Shown here piece after piece: positions 1 through 8,358 of a stretch of DNA of 51,245 bases. The DNA comes from Candidatus Omnitrophota bacterium. Lineage in GTDB: Bacteria > Omnitrophota > Omnitrophia > Omnitrophales > Aquincolibacteriaceae. The notes under the pieces were generated by a model that was not told the origin of the DNA, did not search any database, and saw only the letters and a program-made list of their open reading frames with translations. The stretch's first letter is position 1. Each line of letters opens with the position of its first letter. The position numbers and the translations under genes are program-made. Location of the stretch: NCBI GenBank assembly GCA_022705945.1, contig JAKJDL010000011.1:1-51245 (forward strand), read 5' to 3'.

Positions 1-36
1 CCCGAAAGCCGAAGTTTTCTATAACATCCCCATAAT

Positions 37-75
37 AAACAACAAAGGCAGAACCTCAAAAAGTGAAGTTCTGCC
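37..75 (-). terminator. Rho-independent terminator of tRNA-Asn
   Basis: Read on the minus strand, an 8-bp perfect stem (GGCAGAAC at 47-54 with GTTCTGCC at 68-75) is followed by a T-rich stretch (TTTGTTGTTTATT). It lies 12 nt beyond the tRNA-Asn 3' end, where a terminator for a single-gene tRNA unit is expected. The tail is not a pure T run, so efficiency is uncertain. Confidence 0.75.
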
Positions 76-87
76 CATGTTACAAAT

Positions 88-163
88 TGGCTCCCCCGCC
101 TGGGCTCGAACCAGGGACAAAGCGGTTAACAGCCGCTTGCTCTACCAACTGAGCTACAGGGGA
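88..163 (-). tRNA. tRNA-Asn (anticodon GTT)
   Basis: Minus-strand cloverleaf. The 7-bp acceptor stem pairs TCCCCTG with CGGGGGA (one T-G wobble). The D-arm contains GCTCAGTTGGTAGAGC, the anticodon stem AGCGG/CCGCT encloses loop CTGTTAA with anticodon GTT, and the T-arm contains GGTTCGAGCC. The discriminator is G and the 3' CCA is encoded (88-90), unlike the two other tRNAs in this window. It has its own promoter upstream and terminator downstream, so it looks like a monocistronic unit. Confidence 0.97.
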
Positions 164-204
164 ATGAACTCTCAAAGAACAAAGAATGACCGCAAGAAGG
201 CACA

Positions 205-232
205 ATTATAGGGATTGTCGCCAAAGGGTCAA
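205..232 (-). promoter_or_regulatory. Sigma70-type promoter of tRNA-Asn
   Basis: On the minus strand, -35 TTGACC (227-232) and a perfect -10 TATAAT (205-210) are separated by 16 bp. Transcription would start near 198 and run into tRNA-Asn after about 35 nt. The match to consensus is strong, so this housekeeping promoter call is confident although untested. Confidence 0.85.
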
Positions 233-303
233 TGAGAGTTTTCCCGGGGGTCAATTGAGGGCGCGGAGTGCCGGGGGAGTTTTCATTAAAGAAAGCCCGG
301 GAG

Positions 304-332
304 TGTAACTTCACTTCGAGTTGTTCTATAAT
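304..332 (+). promoter_or_regulatory. Candidate promoter giving a leaderless ygiQ mRNA
   Basis: A perfect TATAAT (327-332) ends 8 nt before the ygiQ ATG at 341. The -35 position with 17-bp spacing (304-309, TGTAAC) is a poor match. If the -10 is used, transcription would begin at or within a few nt of the start codon. No Shine-Dalgarno sequence lies before that codon, which agrees with leaderless initiation. Confidence 0.45.
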
Positions 333-340
333 CCCTGCCT

Positions 341-2131
341 ATGAAAGACAGTTTGAATTTCCTTCCCGTGGATCGGGCCGGTCTCAAGGCTCGCGGATGG
401 GATGCTTGCGATATTATTCTGGTCACGGGTGACGCCTATGTCGATCATCCGGCTTACGGAACGGCGGTGATCGGGCGGGTCCTGGAAGACGCCGGTTACA
501 AGGTCGGGGTGATCGCCCAGCCGGACTGGCGCAGGAACGACGATTTTCTCGCGCTCGGGCGGCCCCGTCTTTTTTTCGGCGTGACGGCCGGCAATCTTGA
601 TTCCATGGTCGCCAACTATACATCATCCAAAAAACCGCGGCGGACCGACGATTACTCTCCCGGGGGCAAGGGGGGCCTTCGCCCGAACCGCGCGACAATC
701 GTTTATACGAGCAAAATCAAGGGGCTTTTCCCCGGAGTTCCGGTCGTGATCGGGGGGATCGAAGCAAGCCTGAGGCGCCTTGCGCATTATGATTATTGGG
801 AAGATAAGGTCCGCCGTTCCCTTTTAATCGATTCCAAGGCCGACATTCTTGTTTACGGGATGGGCGAAAAGCAGATTACCGAGATCGCCAGCCGCCTTGA
901 CACCCTTCCAACACCGGGTCTTGGAAGGGTGCTTGAAGGGATTGCCGGCACCGTTATCGCGCGAAGCGGAAACTCGCGCGCGGCAGGGGATGAAGAGGCG
1001 GTTGAGATCCCGTCTTTCGAAGATGTCTCCCGGAATAAAGATAAATTTAATCTCGCTTTCAGGCTTGCCTATCGTGAAGCGGATCCGAGGCGGGGAAAAA
1101 CAATCGTTCAAAATCACGGGGACCGCCGCGTGATCCAGTATCCGCCGGCAGAGCCGCTTTCAACCCGGGAAATGGATCACGTTTACGGGCTTCCTTTTGC
1201 CTATGCCCCGCATCCTGTCTATGAAGACGGGAACCTCCCCGCCGGCAGGAGAGGTGTTCCCGGATTTGAAACGACGCGCTTTTCAATCACCTCGCACCGA
1301 GGCTGTTCGGCGGAATGCTCGTTCTGTTCGCTTTACGCCCATCAGGGGAGAATAATCCAGAGCCGGAGCCCGGCGTCCATTCTTGAAGAAGCAAAAAAGC
1401 TCGCGAAACGCCCCGATTTCAAAGGGACGATCACGGATATCGGGGGGCCGACCGCGAATCTTTACGGGGCAGACTGCGATCTTTGGGCGCGTCAGGGGGC
1501 TTGCCGCGAAAAACAGTGCATGATGCCGGAAAAGTGTAAAAATCTGAAACTCGGATACGCGCGAACAGTCGCGCTCTGGAATGATGTCCTGAAGATCCCG
1601 GGGGTGAAGCATCTTTTTGTTCAAAGCGGGCTCCGCTATGATCTTCTTGCCGGAAACGAATCGGACGATTACCTTCGGGCACTTTGCGCCAAACATGTGA
1701 GCGGTCGGCTTAAGGTTGCGCCGGAACACTGCGACAGCGGCGTTCTCAGGGTCATGAACAAGCCGGGGCTCGAAAAATATCATAAATTCGTGGAGCGGTT
1801 CGAAAGATTCAGCAGGGAAGCCGGGAAAAAACAGTATCTTGTTAACTACTGGATCAGTGCGCATCCGGCGTCCGGCCGGCGGGAAGCGGAGAAGCTTGCC
1901 CGTTATTTTTCAAAAGAGGGCATTCACCCGGAACAGATACAGGATTTTCTTCCTTTGCCGATGACCGTATCCGGAGCAATCTATTGGACGGGGGAGCATC
2001 CGTTCTCCGGCGAAAAAATTTTTTCAGCCCGGACCTACAAAGAAAGGGAAGCGCAGCGGCTTATGGTTCAGCCCAGGCGTGAGCACAAATTTGCGAAGAC
2101 CCGGTCTTTAATTCAAAGACCGGGTCTTTGA
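341..2131 (+). CDS. ygiQ: YgiQ family radical SAM protein
   Basis: A 596-aa protein of the YgiQ (UPF0313) family of radical SAM enzymes, cytoplasmic, with no firmly established reaction. The N-terminus ([19 protein letters not shown], from about residue 19) is the family's conserved opening and supports the ATG at 341. The [4Fe-4S] motif CxxxCxxC falls at C322, C326 and C329, followed by SLYAHQGR. The C-terminal part carries the family's [10 protein letters not shown] and DFLPLPMT segments. Length agrees with the usual 600-700 aa. It is divergent from tRNA-Asn and 22 nt upstream of an HI0933-type flavoprotein. Its last codons are built from a perfect inverted repeat. Family assignment is firm; the substrate is unknown. 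Confidence 0.93.
   Translation: MKDSLNFLPVDRAGLKARGWDACDIILVTGDAYVDHPAYGTAVIGRVLEDAGYKVGVIAQPDWRRNDDFLALGRPRLFFGVTAGNLDSMVANYTSSKKPRRTDDYSPGGKGGLRPNRATIVYTSKIKGLFPGVPVVIGGIEASLRRLAHYDYWEDKVRRSLLIDSKADILVYGMGEKQITEIASRLDTLPTPGLGRVLEGIAGTVIARSGNSRAAGDEEAVEIPSFEDVSRNKDKFNLAFRLAYREADPRRGKTIVQNHGDRRVIQYPPAEPLSTREMDHVYGLPFAYAPHPVYEDGNLPAGRRGVPGFETTRFSITSHRGCSAECSFCSLYAHQGRIIQSRSPASILEEAKKLAKRPDFKGTITDIGGPTANLYGADCDLWARQGACREKQCMMPEKCKNLKLGYARTVALWNDVLKIPGVKHLFVQSGLRYDLLAGNESDDYLRALCAKHVSGRLKVAPEHCDSGVLRVMNKPGLEKYHKFVERFERFSREAGKKQYLVNYWISAHPASGRREAEKLARYFSKEGIHPEQIQDFLPLPMTVSGAIYWTGEHPFSGEKIFSARTYKEREAQRLMVQPRREHKFAKTRSLIQRPGL
2096..2128 (+). repeat. Perfect 14-bp inverted repeat at the ygiQ 3' end
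   Basis: Arms 2096-2109 and 2115-2128 are perfectly complementary (AAGACCCGGTCTTT) around a 5-nt loop. The repeat lies inside the last codons of ygiQ, with the stop codon beginning directly after the right arm at 2129. No T-run follows, so it is not a standard intrinsic terminator. It could protect the 3' end or lower expression of the gene starting at 2154. Confidence 0.8.
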
Positions 2132-2153
2132 AAGGGTGGAGGCAGGAGCGGTT

Positions 2154-3380
2154 ATGACCCGGTATGACGTGGTTGTGATCGGAGGAGGGCCGGCAGGGAT
2201 GACGGCTTCGATTTTCGCGAAGCGCTCCGGCGGGCAGGTGATCCTTTTGGAAAAAATGGCGAAACCCGGGAAAAAACTCCTGATCACGGGAGCCGGCCGC
2301 TGCAATCTCCTGAACGAGAAACTCGATCCTTCGTTCTACAAGCCGGAAGCCCGCGCGCTTGTGAAGGCGGTGTTTGAAAATTTCGGCAGGGAGCGCATCC
2401 TCGGTTTTTTCAAAGAGCTCGGTCTTTATGTCGCATCGGATGAAACGGGCCGGATGTTCCCGGTCACGAACCAGGCGGCAAGCGTCCTGAAAATTCTTGA
2501 ACTTGAAATGGGCCGGATGAAAATCCCCGTGAAGCCCGGTTTTGACGTCCGCGATATCAAGGTTTTTCCCGGAGGTTTCCGGGTCGGGTCGAGCCAGGGG
2601 CAGATTATTGAAAGCTCGAAAGTTATTCTTTGCGGCGGGGGGAGATCCTATCCCGCGCTCGGAGCTGACGGGAACGCCTACGGCCTCGCGCAAAAACTCG
2701 GACACTCGGTGATCGATCCGGTCCCGAGCGTTGTGCCCCTTCTTGTGAAGGATCCGTGGTGTCACTTCCTGCAAGGGCAAAAAATCCGGGCTTCGGTCGC
2801 GGTTCTTTGCGGCGGGAAACCCGTTAAAGAATCCCGCGGTGAACTTTTGTTCACGCAATACGGTCTTTCGGGGACCGCGGTCCTTGACGTGAGCGATCCC
2901 GTTTCGATCCTCCTGCATCGGGAACATCAAAAAGAAGTCACCCTTGAAGCCGATCTCCTTCCTTTCATGACGGAAAAAGAACTTGAAGCGGAGATTTCCG
3001 GGAGGCTAAAGAAAAATTTTTCGGCCGAAGGTCTTTTCGAAGGCCTCTTGCCGCATAAAATTTGTCATCTGATCGCAAAGGAAATAAACAGCCGCGGCGA
3101 TCCCGGTCCTTTGCATTCGGGAAGACTCGCCAAAATGCTTAAACACAGGCGTTTCAAGGCCCATGGAACCCGGGGATGGAATGAAGCCGAGTTTACGGCG
3201 GGCGGGATCCCGGCAAGCGAAATCCATGAAGACCTCCGGTCGAAGTTTCAAAAAGGTCTTTATTTCGCAGGTGAGATCCTGGATATTCAGGCCGCCAGGG
3301 GCGGTTATCAGCTTGCCTGGGCGTGGGCGAGCGGTGCTTGCGCGGGCCGGTTTTCTTCTCATGCGGGCAGGGGATCGTAA
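2154..3380 (+). CDS. NAD(P)/FAD-dependent oxidoreductase, HI0933 (YhiN) family
   Basis: A 408-aa flavoprotein. An N-terminal Rossmann motif (VVVIGGGPAGMTAS, about residues 5-18) binds FAD, the family signature LLITGAGRCNLLNE follows, and the C-terminal FAD-contact segment is GLYFAGEILDIQAARGGYQ. The length fits the HI0933 family, whose physiological substrate is not established. The ATG at 2154 is preferred because AGGAG (2144-2148) lies 5 nt before it; an in-frame GTG at 2136 has no such site. It probably shares a transcript with ygiQ, although the inverted repeat between them may modulate read-through. Confidence 0.9.
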   Translation: MTRYDVVVIGGGPAGMTASIFAKRSGGQVILLEKMAKPGKKLLITGAGRCNLLNEKLDPSFYKPEARALVKAVFENFGRERILGFFKELGLYVASDETGRMFPVTNQAASVLKILELEMGRMKIPVKPGFDVRDIKVFPGGFRVGSSQGQIIESSKVILCGGGRSYPALGADGNAYGLAQKLGHSVIDPVPSVVPLLVKDPWCHFLQGQKIRASVAVLCGGKPVKESRGELLFTQYGLSGTAVLDVSDPVSILLHREHQKEVTLEADLLPFMTEKELEAEISGRLKKNFSAEGLFEGLLPHKICHLIAKEINSRGDPGPLHSGRLAKMLKHRRFKAHGTRGWNEAEFTAGGIPASEIHEDLRSKFQKGLYFAGEILDIQAARGGYQLAWAWASGACAGRFSSHAGRGS

Positions 3381-3391
3381 GGAGGTTTTTT

Positions 3392-3826
3392 GTGTCCAAG
3401 TTCCGGTTGTTTTTGATCTTGTCTGTATTTTTAGCGTTGGTTTTTCTGGTTTTTAAAATTCAGGAGCCCCGGATCGGGGATCTGAAGGGTGAAGTCACGA
3501 ATTTTATTGAGCTGGAAAAAGGAGTAGCGGGGGGAGGCCTTTTGAGCGATGAGGCGATCCGCACCGCGGCCGGGCAGGGTTATAAAACCATCATTGATAT
3601 CCGCAGTCCGCAGGAGGGTATTCAGGAACAAAAAAAGCTGGTTGAATCGCTGGGAATGCGCTATGTGAATATTCCGGTCGGTTACGGGCGCGACTTGACC
3701 CCGGAGGCCGACCGACTGGCTGAAGTTCTTTCGGATAAAGCCGCGAAACCGGCCTTTGTTTTTTGCCGTTCGGGAAACCGGGCGCGCCTCCTCTGGTCGT
3801 TTTATCAAAAAAGAGGTAAAAAGTAA
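3392..3826 (+). CDS. Membrane-anchored DUF442/rhodanese-like phosphatase-fold protein
   Basis: A 144-aa protein starting at GTG 3392, 6 nt after GGAGG (3381-3385). Residues 4-22 form one hydrophobic segment (signal anchor), so the rest probably faces the periplasm. The soluble part resembles DUF442 (the beta-lactamase-hydrolase-like phosphatase domain): a segment around GYKTIIDIRSPQEG, an ESLGMRYVNIPV strand, and the catalytic loop FCRSGNRAR with the likely nucleophile C125. The C-x4-R loop is shared by rhodaneses and this phosphatase-like family, so sulfurtransferase versus phosphatase activity cannot be decided. It follows the flavoprotein by 11 nt and is probably cotranscribed. Confidence 0.75.
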   Translation: MSKFRLFLILSVFLALVFLVFKIQEPRIGDLKGEVTNFIELEKGVAGGGLLSDEAIRTAAGQGYKTIIDIRSPQEGIQEQKKLVESLGMRYVNIPVGYGRDLTPEADRLAEVLSDKAAKPAFVFCRSGNRARLLWSFYQKRGKK

Positions 3827-3935
3827 TTCTATGCTGTCCCGCCTGACGCGGGGAAACTTTTCATCAGAGAGATGCCGCGCGGAAGAGAGCGATCAACATA
3901 ATACAGTAACAAATGTTTAACCCGGGAGGTTTCTC

Positions 3936-4214
3936 ATGTTGGTTTTTCCGGCAAAGCAGATCGGTTTGGCGATGACGGGTTTAGGGCTCGCGATCTTTAT
4001 TTCTCCGGGATTCACTCAAAAGATTTTTGATTTTATGAAAAGGGGGAAACGGATCTATTGGGCCGGAGTCGCCCGATGCCTGGCAGGGCTTGTCTTGATC
4101 CTTATCGTGTCGAAGAGCGCTCTTCCCGTGGCCGCGGTTATGATCTCGGGTCTGATATGGGCTTATACGGGATACACCGCTTATTGGTATCATCTTGAAA
4201 GCTTCATGAAGTGA
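3936..4214 (+). CDS. Small integral membrane protein, unknown function
   Basis: A 92-aa hydrophobic protein with about three predicted membrane spans (roughly residues 5-25, 40-58 and 62-83) and a short basic loop (KRGKR) between the first two. GGGAGG (3924-3929) lies 6 nt before ATG 3936, a strong translation signal supporting a real gene. The layout recalls small DUF2065-type membrane proteins, but I do not recognise the family with confidence. It is 109 nt after the phosphatase-like gene. That gap holds a 5-bp hairpin (CCCGC/GCGGG near 3839-3853) but no convincing promoter. Confidence 0.7.
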   Translation: MLVFPAKQIGLAMTGLGLAIFISPGFTQKIFDFMKRGKRIYWAGVARCLAGLVLILIVSKSALPVAAVMISGLIWAYTGYTAYWYHLESFMK

Positions 4215-4231
4215 TTAGCTCAAGGCGGAGT

Positions 4232-4768
4232 ATGACCAAAAAACCTTTCCCCCTGGATAAAGTCTATACCTTGATCGAACCGGGGCCTATCCTCATGGTG
4301 ACGACCCGTTTTGGGAACCGGCCGAATATCATGACGATGTCGTGGCATACCATGATCGATTTTTTGCCCCCGCTTGTGGGACTTGTGATCGGTGATCAAA
4401 GCCATACGTTCCGCGCTTTGAAAGCGACGGGGGAATGCGTGATCAATATCCCCACCGCGCCCTTGATCAAAAAAGCTGTCCGATGCGGCAATGTTTCGGG
4501 CCGCTCCGTGGACAAGTTTAAAGCTTTCCGCCTGACGCCCGTCAAAGCCGCGGAAGTGAAAGCCCCGATGATCGGCGAATGTTGTGCGAGTCTCGAATGC
4601 CGGACGGTCGATCAAGGGATGGCGGAGCGGTATAACCTGTTTATTCTTGAAGTGGTCAAGGCCTGGGCCGATTCCCGGATAAAAAATCCACGGATGATCC
4701 ATCACCGCGGGAAAGATTTATTTGCGATAAGCGGAAAAACACTCCGTATAGCTTCCGGAATGAAATAA
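4232..4768 (+). CDS. Flavin reductase-like (FMN-binding split barrel) protein
   Basis: A 178-aa protein resembling the flavin reductase-like FMN-binding split-barrel family. Features include an early beta strand with NRPNIMTMSW, a central LVIGDQSHTFRAL segment, ECVINIPTA, a CG.VSGRSVDKF-type loop and an ESLE-type acidic strand region (ASLECRT). Such proteins bind FMN and often reduce flavin or act with partner oxidoreductases; the partner is not evident here. ATG 4232 is preferred to an in-frame GTG at 4211 because AAGGCGGAG precedes it. It ends 18 nt before the convergent methyltransferase gene. Confidence 0.85.
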   Translation: MTKKPFPLDKVYTLIEPGPILMVTTRFGNRPNIMTMSWHTMIDFLPPLVGLVIGDQSHTFRALKATGECVINIPTAPLIKKAVRCGNVSGRSVDKFKAFRLTPVKAAEVKAPMIGECCASLECRTVDQGMAERYNLFILEVVKAWADSRIKNPRMIHHRGKDLFAISGKTLRIASGMK

Positions 4769-4786
4769 AAAAACAGCGGACGGGGC

Positions 4787-5950
4787 TCAGACCCTTTTAA
4801 GCCGGGCGAGAACCTCAAGGTGCTTGGTGCGGGGGAACATGTCGAAGGGGACAACCGAGGTGATCTGATAACGTCCCTTCGACAGGAGGATCCTGAGATC
4901 GCGGATCAGAATCTGAAGATCACAGGCAAGATAAACAATGTCCGAGATTTTTTCGGCCTTGGAAAAGAATTCGGCGAGTTCGCGCGTGATCCCGAGACGC
5001 GGAGGATCGAGAAAGATAAGGGTTCCTTCTTCCCGGTTCCCGAGCCAGAAATTCGGGAATGTTTGTTCGACCCTTCCCTTGAAAATCGCGGCGCTCAGGT
5101 TCCTCTCCTTCAGATTCCGCTTTAAGCAGTCGATGGCGTAAATGCTTTCCTCAAAACAGCAAAGCTCCGGCACTTTTCGCGCCGACAGGATAGAAAAAGT
5201 CCCGACGCCGGCGTAGAGGTCGATGAAGCGCGAGGGATTTATGTCGCGGATGATCTCCGAGAGTTCTTTCGCGACCATCTCCGTGACCCCGAGGTTGTTC
5301 TGGAAAAAACCGCGTGAATGGCCCCACAGGAGTTCGTTTTCGAGCAAGACGCGGTAAAGCCGGTCCTCTTCGCTGGAGACGATTCCTTTCCCCCGTTCGA
5401 CCTTGAAAATCCGTTTACTCTCATATTTGCCGAGGGCGTGTTCGGAAGCGAAAACAGTTTTAAGCGCTTCGTCGGCGAGCAGGCAGTTGTCGATGAAGAC
5501 GAACGAATAATTGTCCCGGCCGATGAAGGCGAGGCGGTGCGGCTTCTGATTGGTTTTTACGGTCCGGTGGAGCGTGATGCTTTGCCGGTAGCCCAACTCT
5601 TTCGGGCTCCGTCGGATCGGCCGGATGGGCGGAACGCTGTCGCCGAACCCTTTTAAAAAACTTTCGCGGACCTGTGCTTCCTTCCAACGGAGCTCGTTTT
5701 CATAATGAAGATGCTGATACTGACATCCTCCGCAAGCCTGGATATAGGGACAGGGAGGGGTTACGCGCTCCGGAGAAGGTTCAAAAACCCTGATGAGACG
5801 CGCTTTCCCGTAATTTTTTTTATCGTTTGTGATTCGGGCAAGGACCCGCTCGCCCGGGAGTGCGCCCTCGACAAAATAAGCTTTTCCGTCTATGAACCCT
5901 AGGCCGTCGCCTCCAAAAACAAGTTTTTCTATGTTGAGCTCGATATTCAT
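4787..5950 (-). CDS. rlmD: RNA 5-methyluridine methyltransferase, RlmD/TrmA family
   Basis: A 387-aa class I SAM-dependent enzyme of the RumA/TrmA family, predicted to methylate C5 of a uridine, most likely in 23S rRNA. It has an N-terminal TRAM domain (about 1-55), [4Fe-4S] cysteines C67, C73, C76 and distal C156, the SAM motif DLYAGVGTFS near 242, a DPPRLG motif near 318, catalytic C343 and base E379. The catalytic loop reads YLACDLQ instead of the usual SCNP or SCDP. It is somewhat shorter than E. coli RlmD (433 aa). The start overlaps the upstream acyltransferase stop as ATGA, implying translational coupling. Paralogue assignment (RlmD, RlmC or TrmA) is uncertain. Confidence 0.85.
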   Translation of the reverse strand: MNIELNIEKLVFGGDGLGFIDGKAYFVEGALPGERVLARITNDKKNYGKARLIRVFEPSPERVTPPCPYIQACGGCQYQHLHYENELRWKEAQVRESFLKGFGDSVPPIRPIRRSPKELGYRQSITLHRTVKTNQKPHRLAFIGRDNYSFVFIDNCLLADEALKTVFASEHALGKYESKRIFKVERGKGIVSSEEDRLYRVLLENELLWGHSRGFFQNNLGVTEMVAKELSEIIRDINPSRFIDLYAGVGTFSILSARKVPELCCFEESIYAIDCLKRNLKERNLSAAIFKGRVEQTFPNFWLGNREEGTLIFLDPPRLGITRELAEFFSKAEKISDIVYLACDLQILIRDLRILLSKGRYQITSVVPFDMFPRTKHLEVLARLKRV

Positions 5951-6834
5951 GCAACCTGACGGATATTAGCCGGTTTTGGTTTCCAGCGCCGGTGGCCCCA
6001 GAGCCACTGTTCGGGATAGCGGCGGATCTGCTCTTCCAGAAGCTGGTTGAGCTCTTTCGTGATGCGGACTTCCCACTCGGGAGAGGCGGCGTCGTATATG
6101 TAGGGCGCTCCCAGATGGATTTCGTATTGCCCCACGGATCTTCTCAGACAAAAAGCCGGGATCAAGGCGCATCCGGTTTTTTGGGCAAGCCGCGCCGGGA
6201 TCGAAGTGGTCGATGTTTTTTCTCCGAAAAACTCGATCCAGATTCCCTCGTCTCCGGCCCACTGATCGATCAGGATAGCGACCCCGTCCCCTTTTTTGAG
6301 TTCGGTCAGGACGCTGCGTATGGAGCCGTCCTTGGGGATCGGATTGACCTCCATGACGCACCGGAGCCGGTTAACGACCCGGTTCAAAAACGGATTTTTT
6401 ATGTTTTTCACCACCACCGACCAGTTGCGGCCCGTGCGATAGGGGAGGAATGAAAGATACTCCCACGAGCCGAGATGGGCGACGGCAAGGATGATCCCTC
6501 TTTTATCTTTAAAGGCTTTTTCAACAGCATCGTTCCCGGTAAGGGAAAAGCGGTCGGAAGCGTCCCGCGCGATTTTCCGGACAAGGAAAAGTTCCATGAT
6601 GGAAAGAGCGGTGCTTTCGAAAGCGGCGCGGGCGATCCTTGTTTTCCGGTTTTTTGAAATTGAATTGCCGAAGGCCCGTTCGATATTTTCAATGGTAATC
6701 TTCCGTCGCTTCCGGAAGATACAGAAGCTCAAGTTCGCAAGACGTTTCGCGATCCAGGTGGCAACGGGGATCGGAAGGAGATTGGCCAGAAAACTGATGC
6801 ATGAGACAAGAATATAAACCAAAAAATCGACCAT
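5947..6834 (-). CDS. Lysophospholipid/lipid A acyltransferase family (LpxL/HtrB-like)
   Basis: A 295-aa protein of the HtrB/LpxL family, which transfers acyl chains to lipid A precursors at the inner membrane. A hydrophobic N-terminal segment (about 4-25) gives membrane attachment. The catalytic H-x4-E motif is H120-E125 (AVAHLGSWE), followed by GDGVAILIDQ and a conserved IPARLAQKTG segment. The C-terminus has the typical QYPEQWLW-like motif (RYPEQWLWGHRRWK). AGGA lies 8 nt upstream of the ATG. It suggests a Gram-negative-type envelope. The acyl chain and acceptor cannot be read from sequence. Confidence 0.87.
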   Translation of the reverse strand: MVDFLVYILVSCISFLANLLPIPVATWIAKRLANLSFCIFRKRRKITIENIERAFGNSISKNRKTRIARAAFESTALSIMELFLVRKIARDASDRFSLTGNDAVEKAFKDKRGIILAVAHLGSWEYLSFLPYRTGRNWSVVVKNIKNPFLNRVVNRLRCVMEVNPIPKDGSIRSVLTELKKGDGVAILIDQWAGDEGIWIEFFGEKTSTTSIPARLAQKTGCALIPAFCLRRSVGQYEIHLGAPYIYDAASPEWEVRITKELNQLLEEQIRRYPEQWLWGHRRWKPKPANIRQVA

Positions 6835-6868
6835 GAATTCATCCTAGCACAAAACGCAAAAAAGAGCG

Positions 6869-7981
6869 TCAAAAAATCTCCCGGAGAAGAAAATCCGCGT
6901 CCTCCCGGGTGATCGTTCCCGGATTTGCCGCCGTGGAGCCGGATTTCAGGGTTTCTTCAATGATCTTTTCTTTCTCGATCAAAGGTTTTCCCTTGAAAGG
7001 AGAAACGATCCCGAGCTCTTTTTGAAGTGCCGCGACTTTTTCGAGAAAATCCCCGCCGACGGCCCGGCTTATCCGGCCGTATTTTTCACCCACCACGCTC
7101 CGGTTCAGTTTGATCGAAGGGATCAGGCAGGCTGAGCAGACGAGCCCGTGGGGGATATCATAAAGAACGCCCAAGGGATGCGCGATTCCGTGAATCACTC
7201 CGAGGCGGGAATGGGAAAAAGCGATCCCCGTGAGGAAGCTCGCGAAAAGCATTTCGTGCAGTGCGTCTTCGTTCTTTGTCCTTGCGGCGCCGGGGAGCCG
7301 GGAGGCGATCATTTCAATGGCCCGGAGGGCGAGGGTTTCCGTGAAGAGGGAAGCGTTTTTTGAAATGTAGGACTCATAAGCCTGGACAAAAGCGTCCATG
7401 CCGGAATGGACGATCACTTCGCGCGGCAGGCTTTTTAAAAGTACCGGGTCCAGGATGACGAGCGAGGCAAGAAATGCCGGATGGCGGATCGAGAGTTTCA
7501 TCTTTTTTACGGGGTTGATAATAACCGAATTCAACGTGGCTTCGGAGCCGCTGCCGGCGGTTGTGGGGACGGCGATGAACGGGATGCCTTTTTCTTCCAG
7601 GCGTCCCCCCTCCTGGTAATAAGCGGGACTCTCCCTGGCATTAAAAAGACCTGCCGCGGCCTTTGCAAGATCGAGCGCGCTCCCTCCGCCGATACCCGCG
7701 ATCCAGTTTGCCCTGAAGGCTTTGCCCTCCCGGATTACGGAAGCGATCCCGTTAAGGTCCGGCTCTCCCGACGGACGGCAAATCCAAAGACACTCAACCC
7801 CCGATTTTTTCATAGCCGAGGCCGTCCGTTCTTTAATTCCGCTCTTCTCTAACGAGGCGCCGTGGACGATAACCCCCCGGCTTCCAATCGAAGCGGCTTC
7901 AGAAGGAAGTTGCAGGAGCGCGTCTTTCCGGCAAAGGATTTTTCGGGGGATACGGATTTCGGGGGGGAAGGCCTGGGTCAC
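6869..7981 (-). CDS. Iron-containing alcohol dehydrogenase family protein
   Basis: A 370-aa group III (iron-type) alcohol dehydrogenase. The NAD(P)-binding segment is GIGGGSALDLAK (about 96-107), followed by VPTTAGSGSEAT (about 139-149). Compared with FucO ligands D196/H200/H263/H277, this protein has D196, Q200, H264 and H278, so one iron ligand position is Gln. The family signature HPLGVLYDIPHG (268-279) is intact. Substrate unknown. It lies 20 nt downstream of the cupin gene and 34 nt upstream of the acyltransferase, in the same direction as the atp operon. Related folds (DHQ synthase, GldA) are less likely given the intact Fe-ADH signature. Confidence 0.87.
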   Translation of the reverse strand: MTQAFPPEIRIPRKILCRKDALLQLPSEAASIGSRGVIVHGASLEKSGIKERTASAMKKSGVECLWICRPSGEPDLNGIASVIREGKAFRANWIAGIGGGSALDLAKAAAGLFNARESPAYYQEGGRLEEKGIPFIAVPTTAGSGSEATLNSVIINPVKKMKLSIRHPAFLASLVILDPVLLKSLPREVIVHSGMDAFVQAYESYISKNASLFTETLALRAIEMIASRLPGAARTKNEDALHEMLFASFLTGIAFSHSRLGVIHGIAHPLGVLYDIPHGLVCSACLIPSIKLNRSVVGEKYGRISRAVGGDFLEKVAALQKELGIVSPFKGKPLIEKEKIIEETLKSGSTAANPGTITREDADFLLREIF

Positions 7982-8001
7982 AGGAAGAAGGATACCGGTT
8001 T

Positions 8002-8349
8002 TCAGTATTTGATAATAACGGCGGTAATAACAAGATCGTCCGGTCCCGGATTCCGGATCGAATGCGAGGCGCCCTGGCCCGTCACGATCGCGTCCCCAGC
8101 CGATACCGTAAATTCTTTGTCGTTTTCGGTCATGATGCCTGTTCCTTGCCGGATGATGTAAATCTCATCCTCGTCCATATGATCGTGGTTTCCGATGCCT
8201 GCGCCGGCGGGAATCCTGAGTTCGGCGCAAAGGCGCGTTCTGGCTTTGATCTCCTCGGGTTTAAAATAATGCCGGACCGTAACCTTGCCGGAACCGCCGC
8301 GCATATGCTCCCGTGTTTCGGAAACCCGGACATCTTTTCGGTGGATCAT
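8002..8349 (-). CDS. Small single-domain cupin protein
   Basis: A 115-aa cupin. Motif 1 supplies H55, H57 and E62 (GIGNHDHMDEDEIYIIRQG) and motif 2 supplies H96 (TGQGASHSIRNPG), the usual set of metal ligands. Single-domain cupins include sugar-binding, regulatory and small oxygenase proteins, so no reaction can be named. AGGGAG lies about 5 nt before the ATG. It begins 9 nt after atpC and precedes the iron-type alcohol dehydrogenase by 20 nt, suggesting cotranscription with both. Co-location with the dehydrogenase hints at a shared small-molecule pathway, which is inference only. Confidence 0.85.
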   Translation of the reverse strand: MIHRKDVRVSETREHMRGGSGKVTVRHYFKPEEIKARTRLCAELRIPAGAGIGNHDHMDEDEIYIIRQGTGIMTENDKEFTVSAGDAIVTGQGASHSIRNPGPDDLVITAVIIKY

Positions 8350-8358
8350 AAGGACTCC

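Noticed and set aside
126-314. 62-codon frame overlapping tRNA-Asn
   Set aside because: Its C-terminal part is the tRNA itself read as protein.
2061-2930. 289-codon open frame antisense to the HI0933-type gene
   Set aside because: Overlaps two well-supported genes and carries no motif.
4769-4786. Bidirectional terminator between the convergent flavin reductase-like and rlmD genes
   Set aside because: There is a T-run for the minus strand but only a 3-bp stem can be drawn, so I could not support a terminator.
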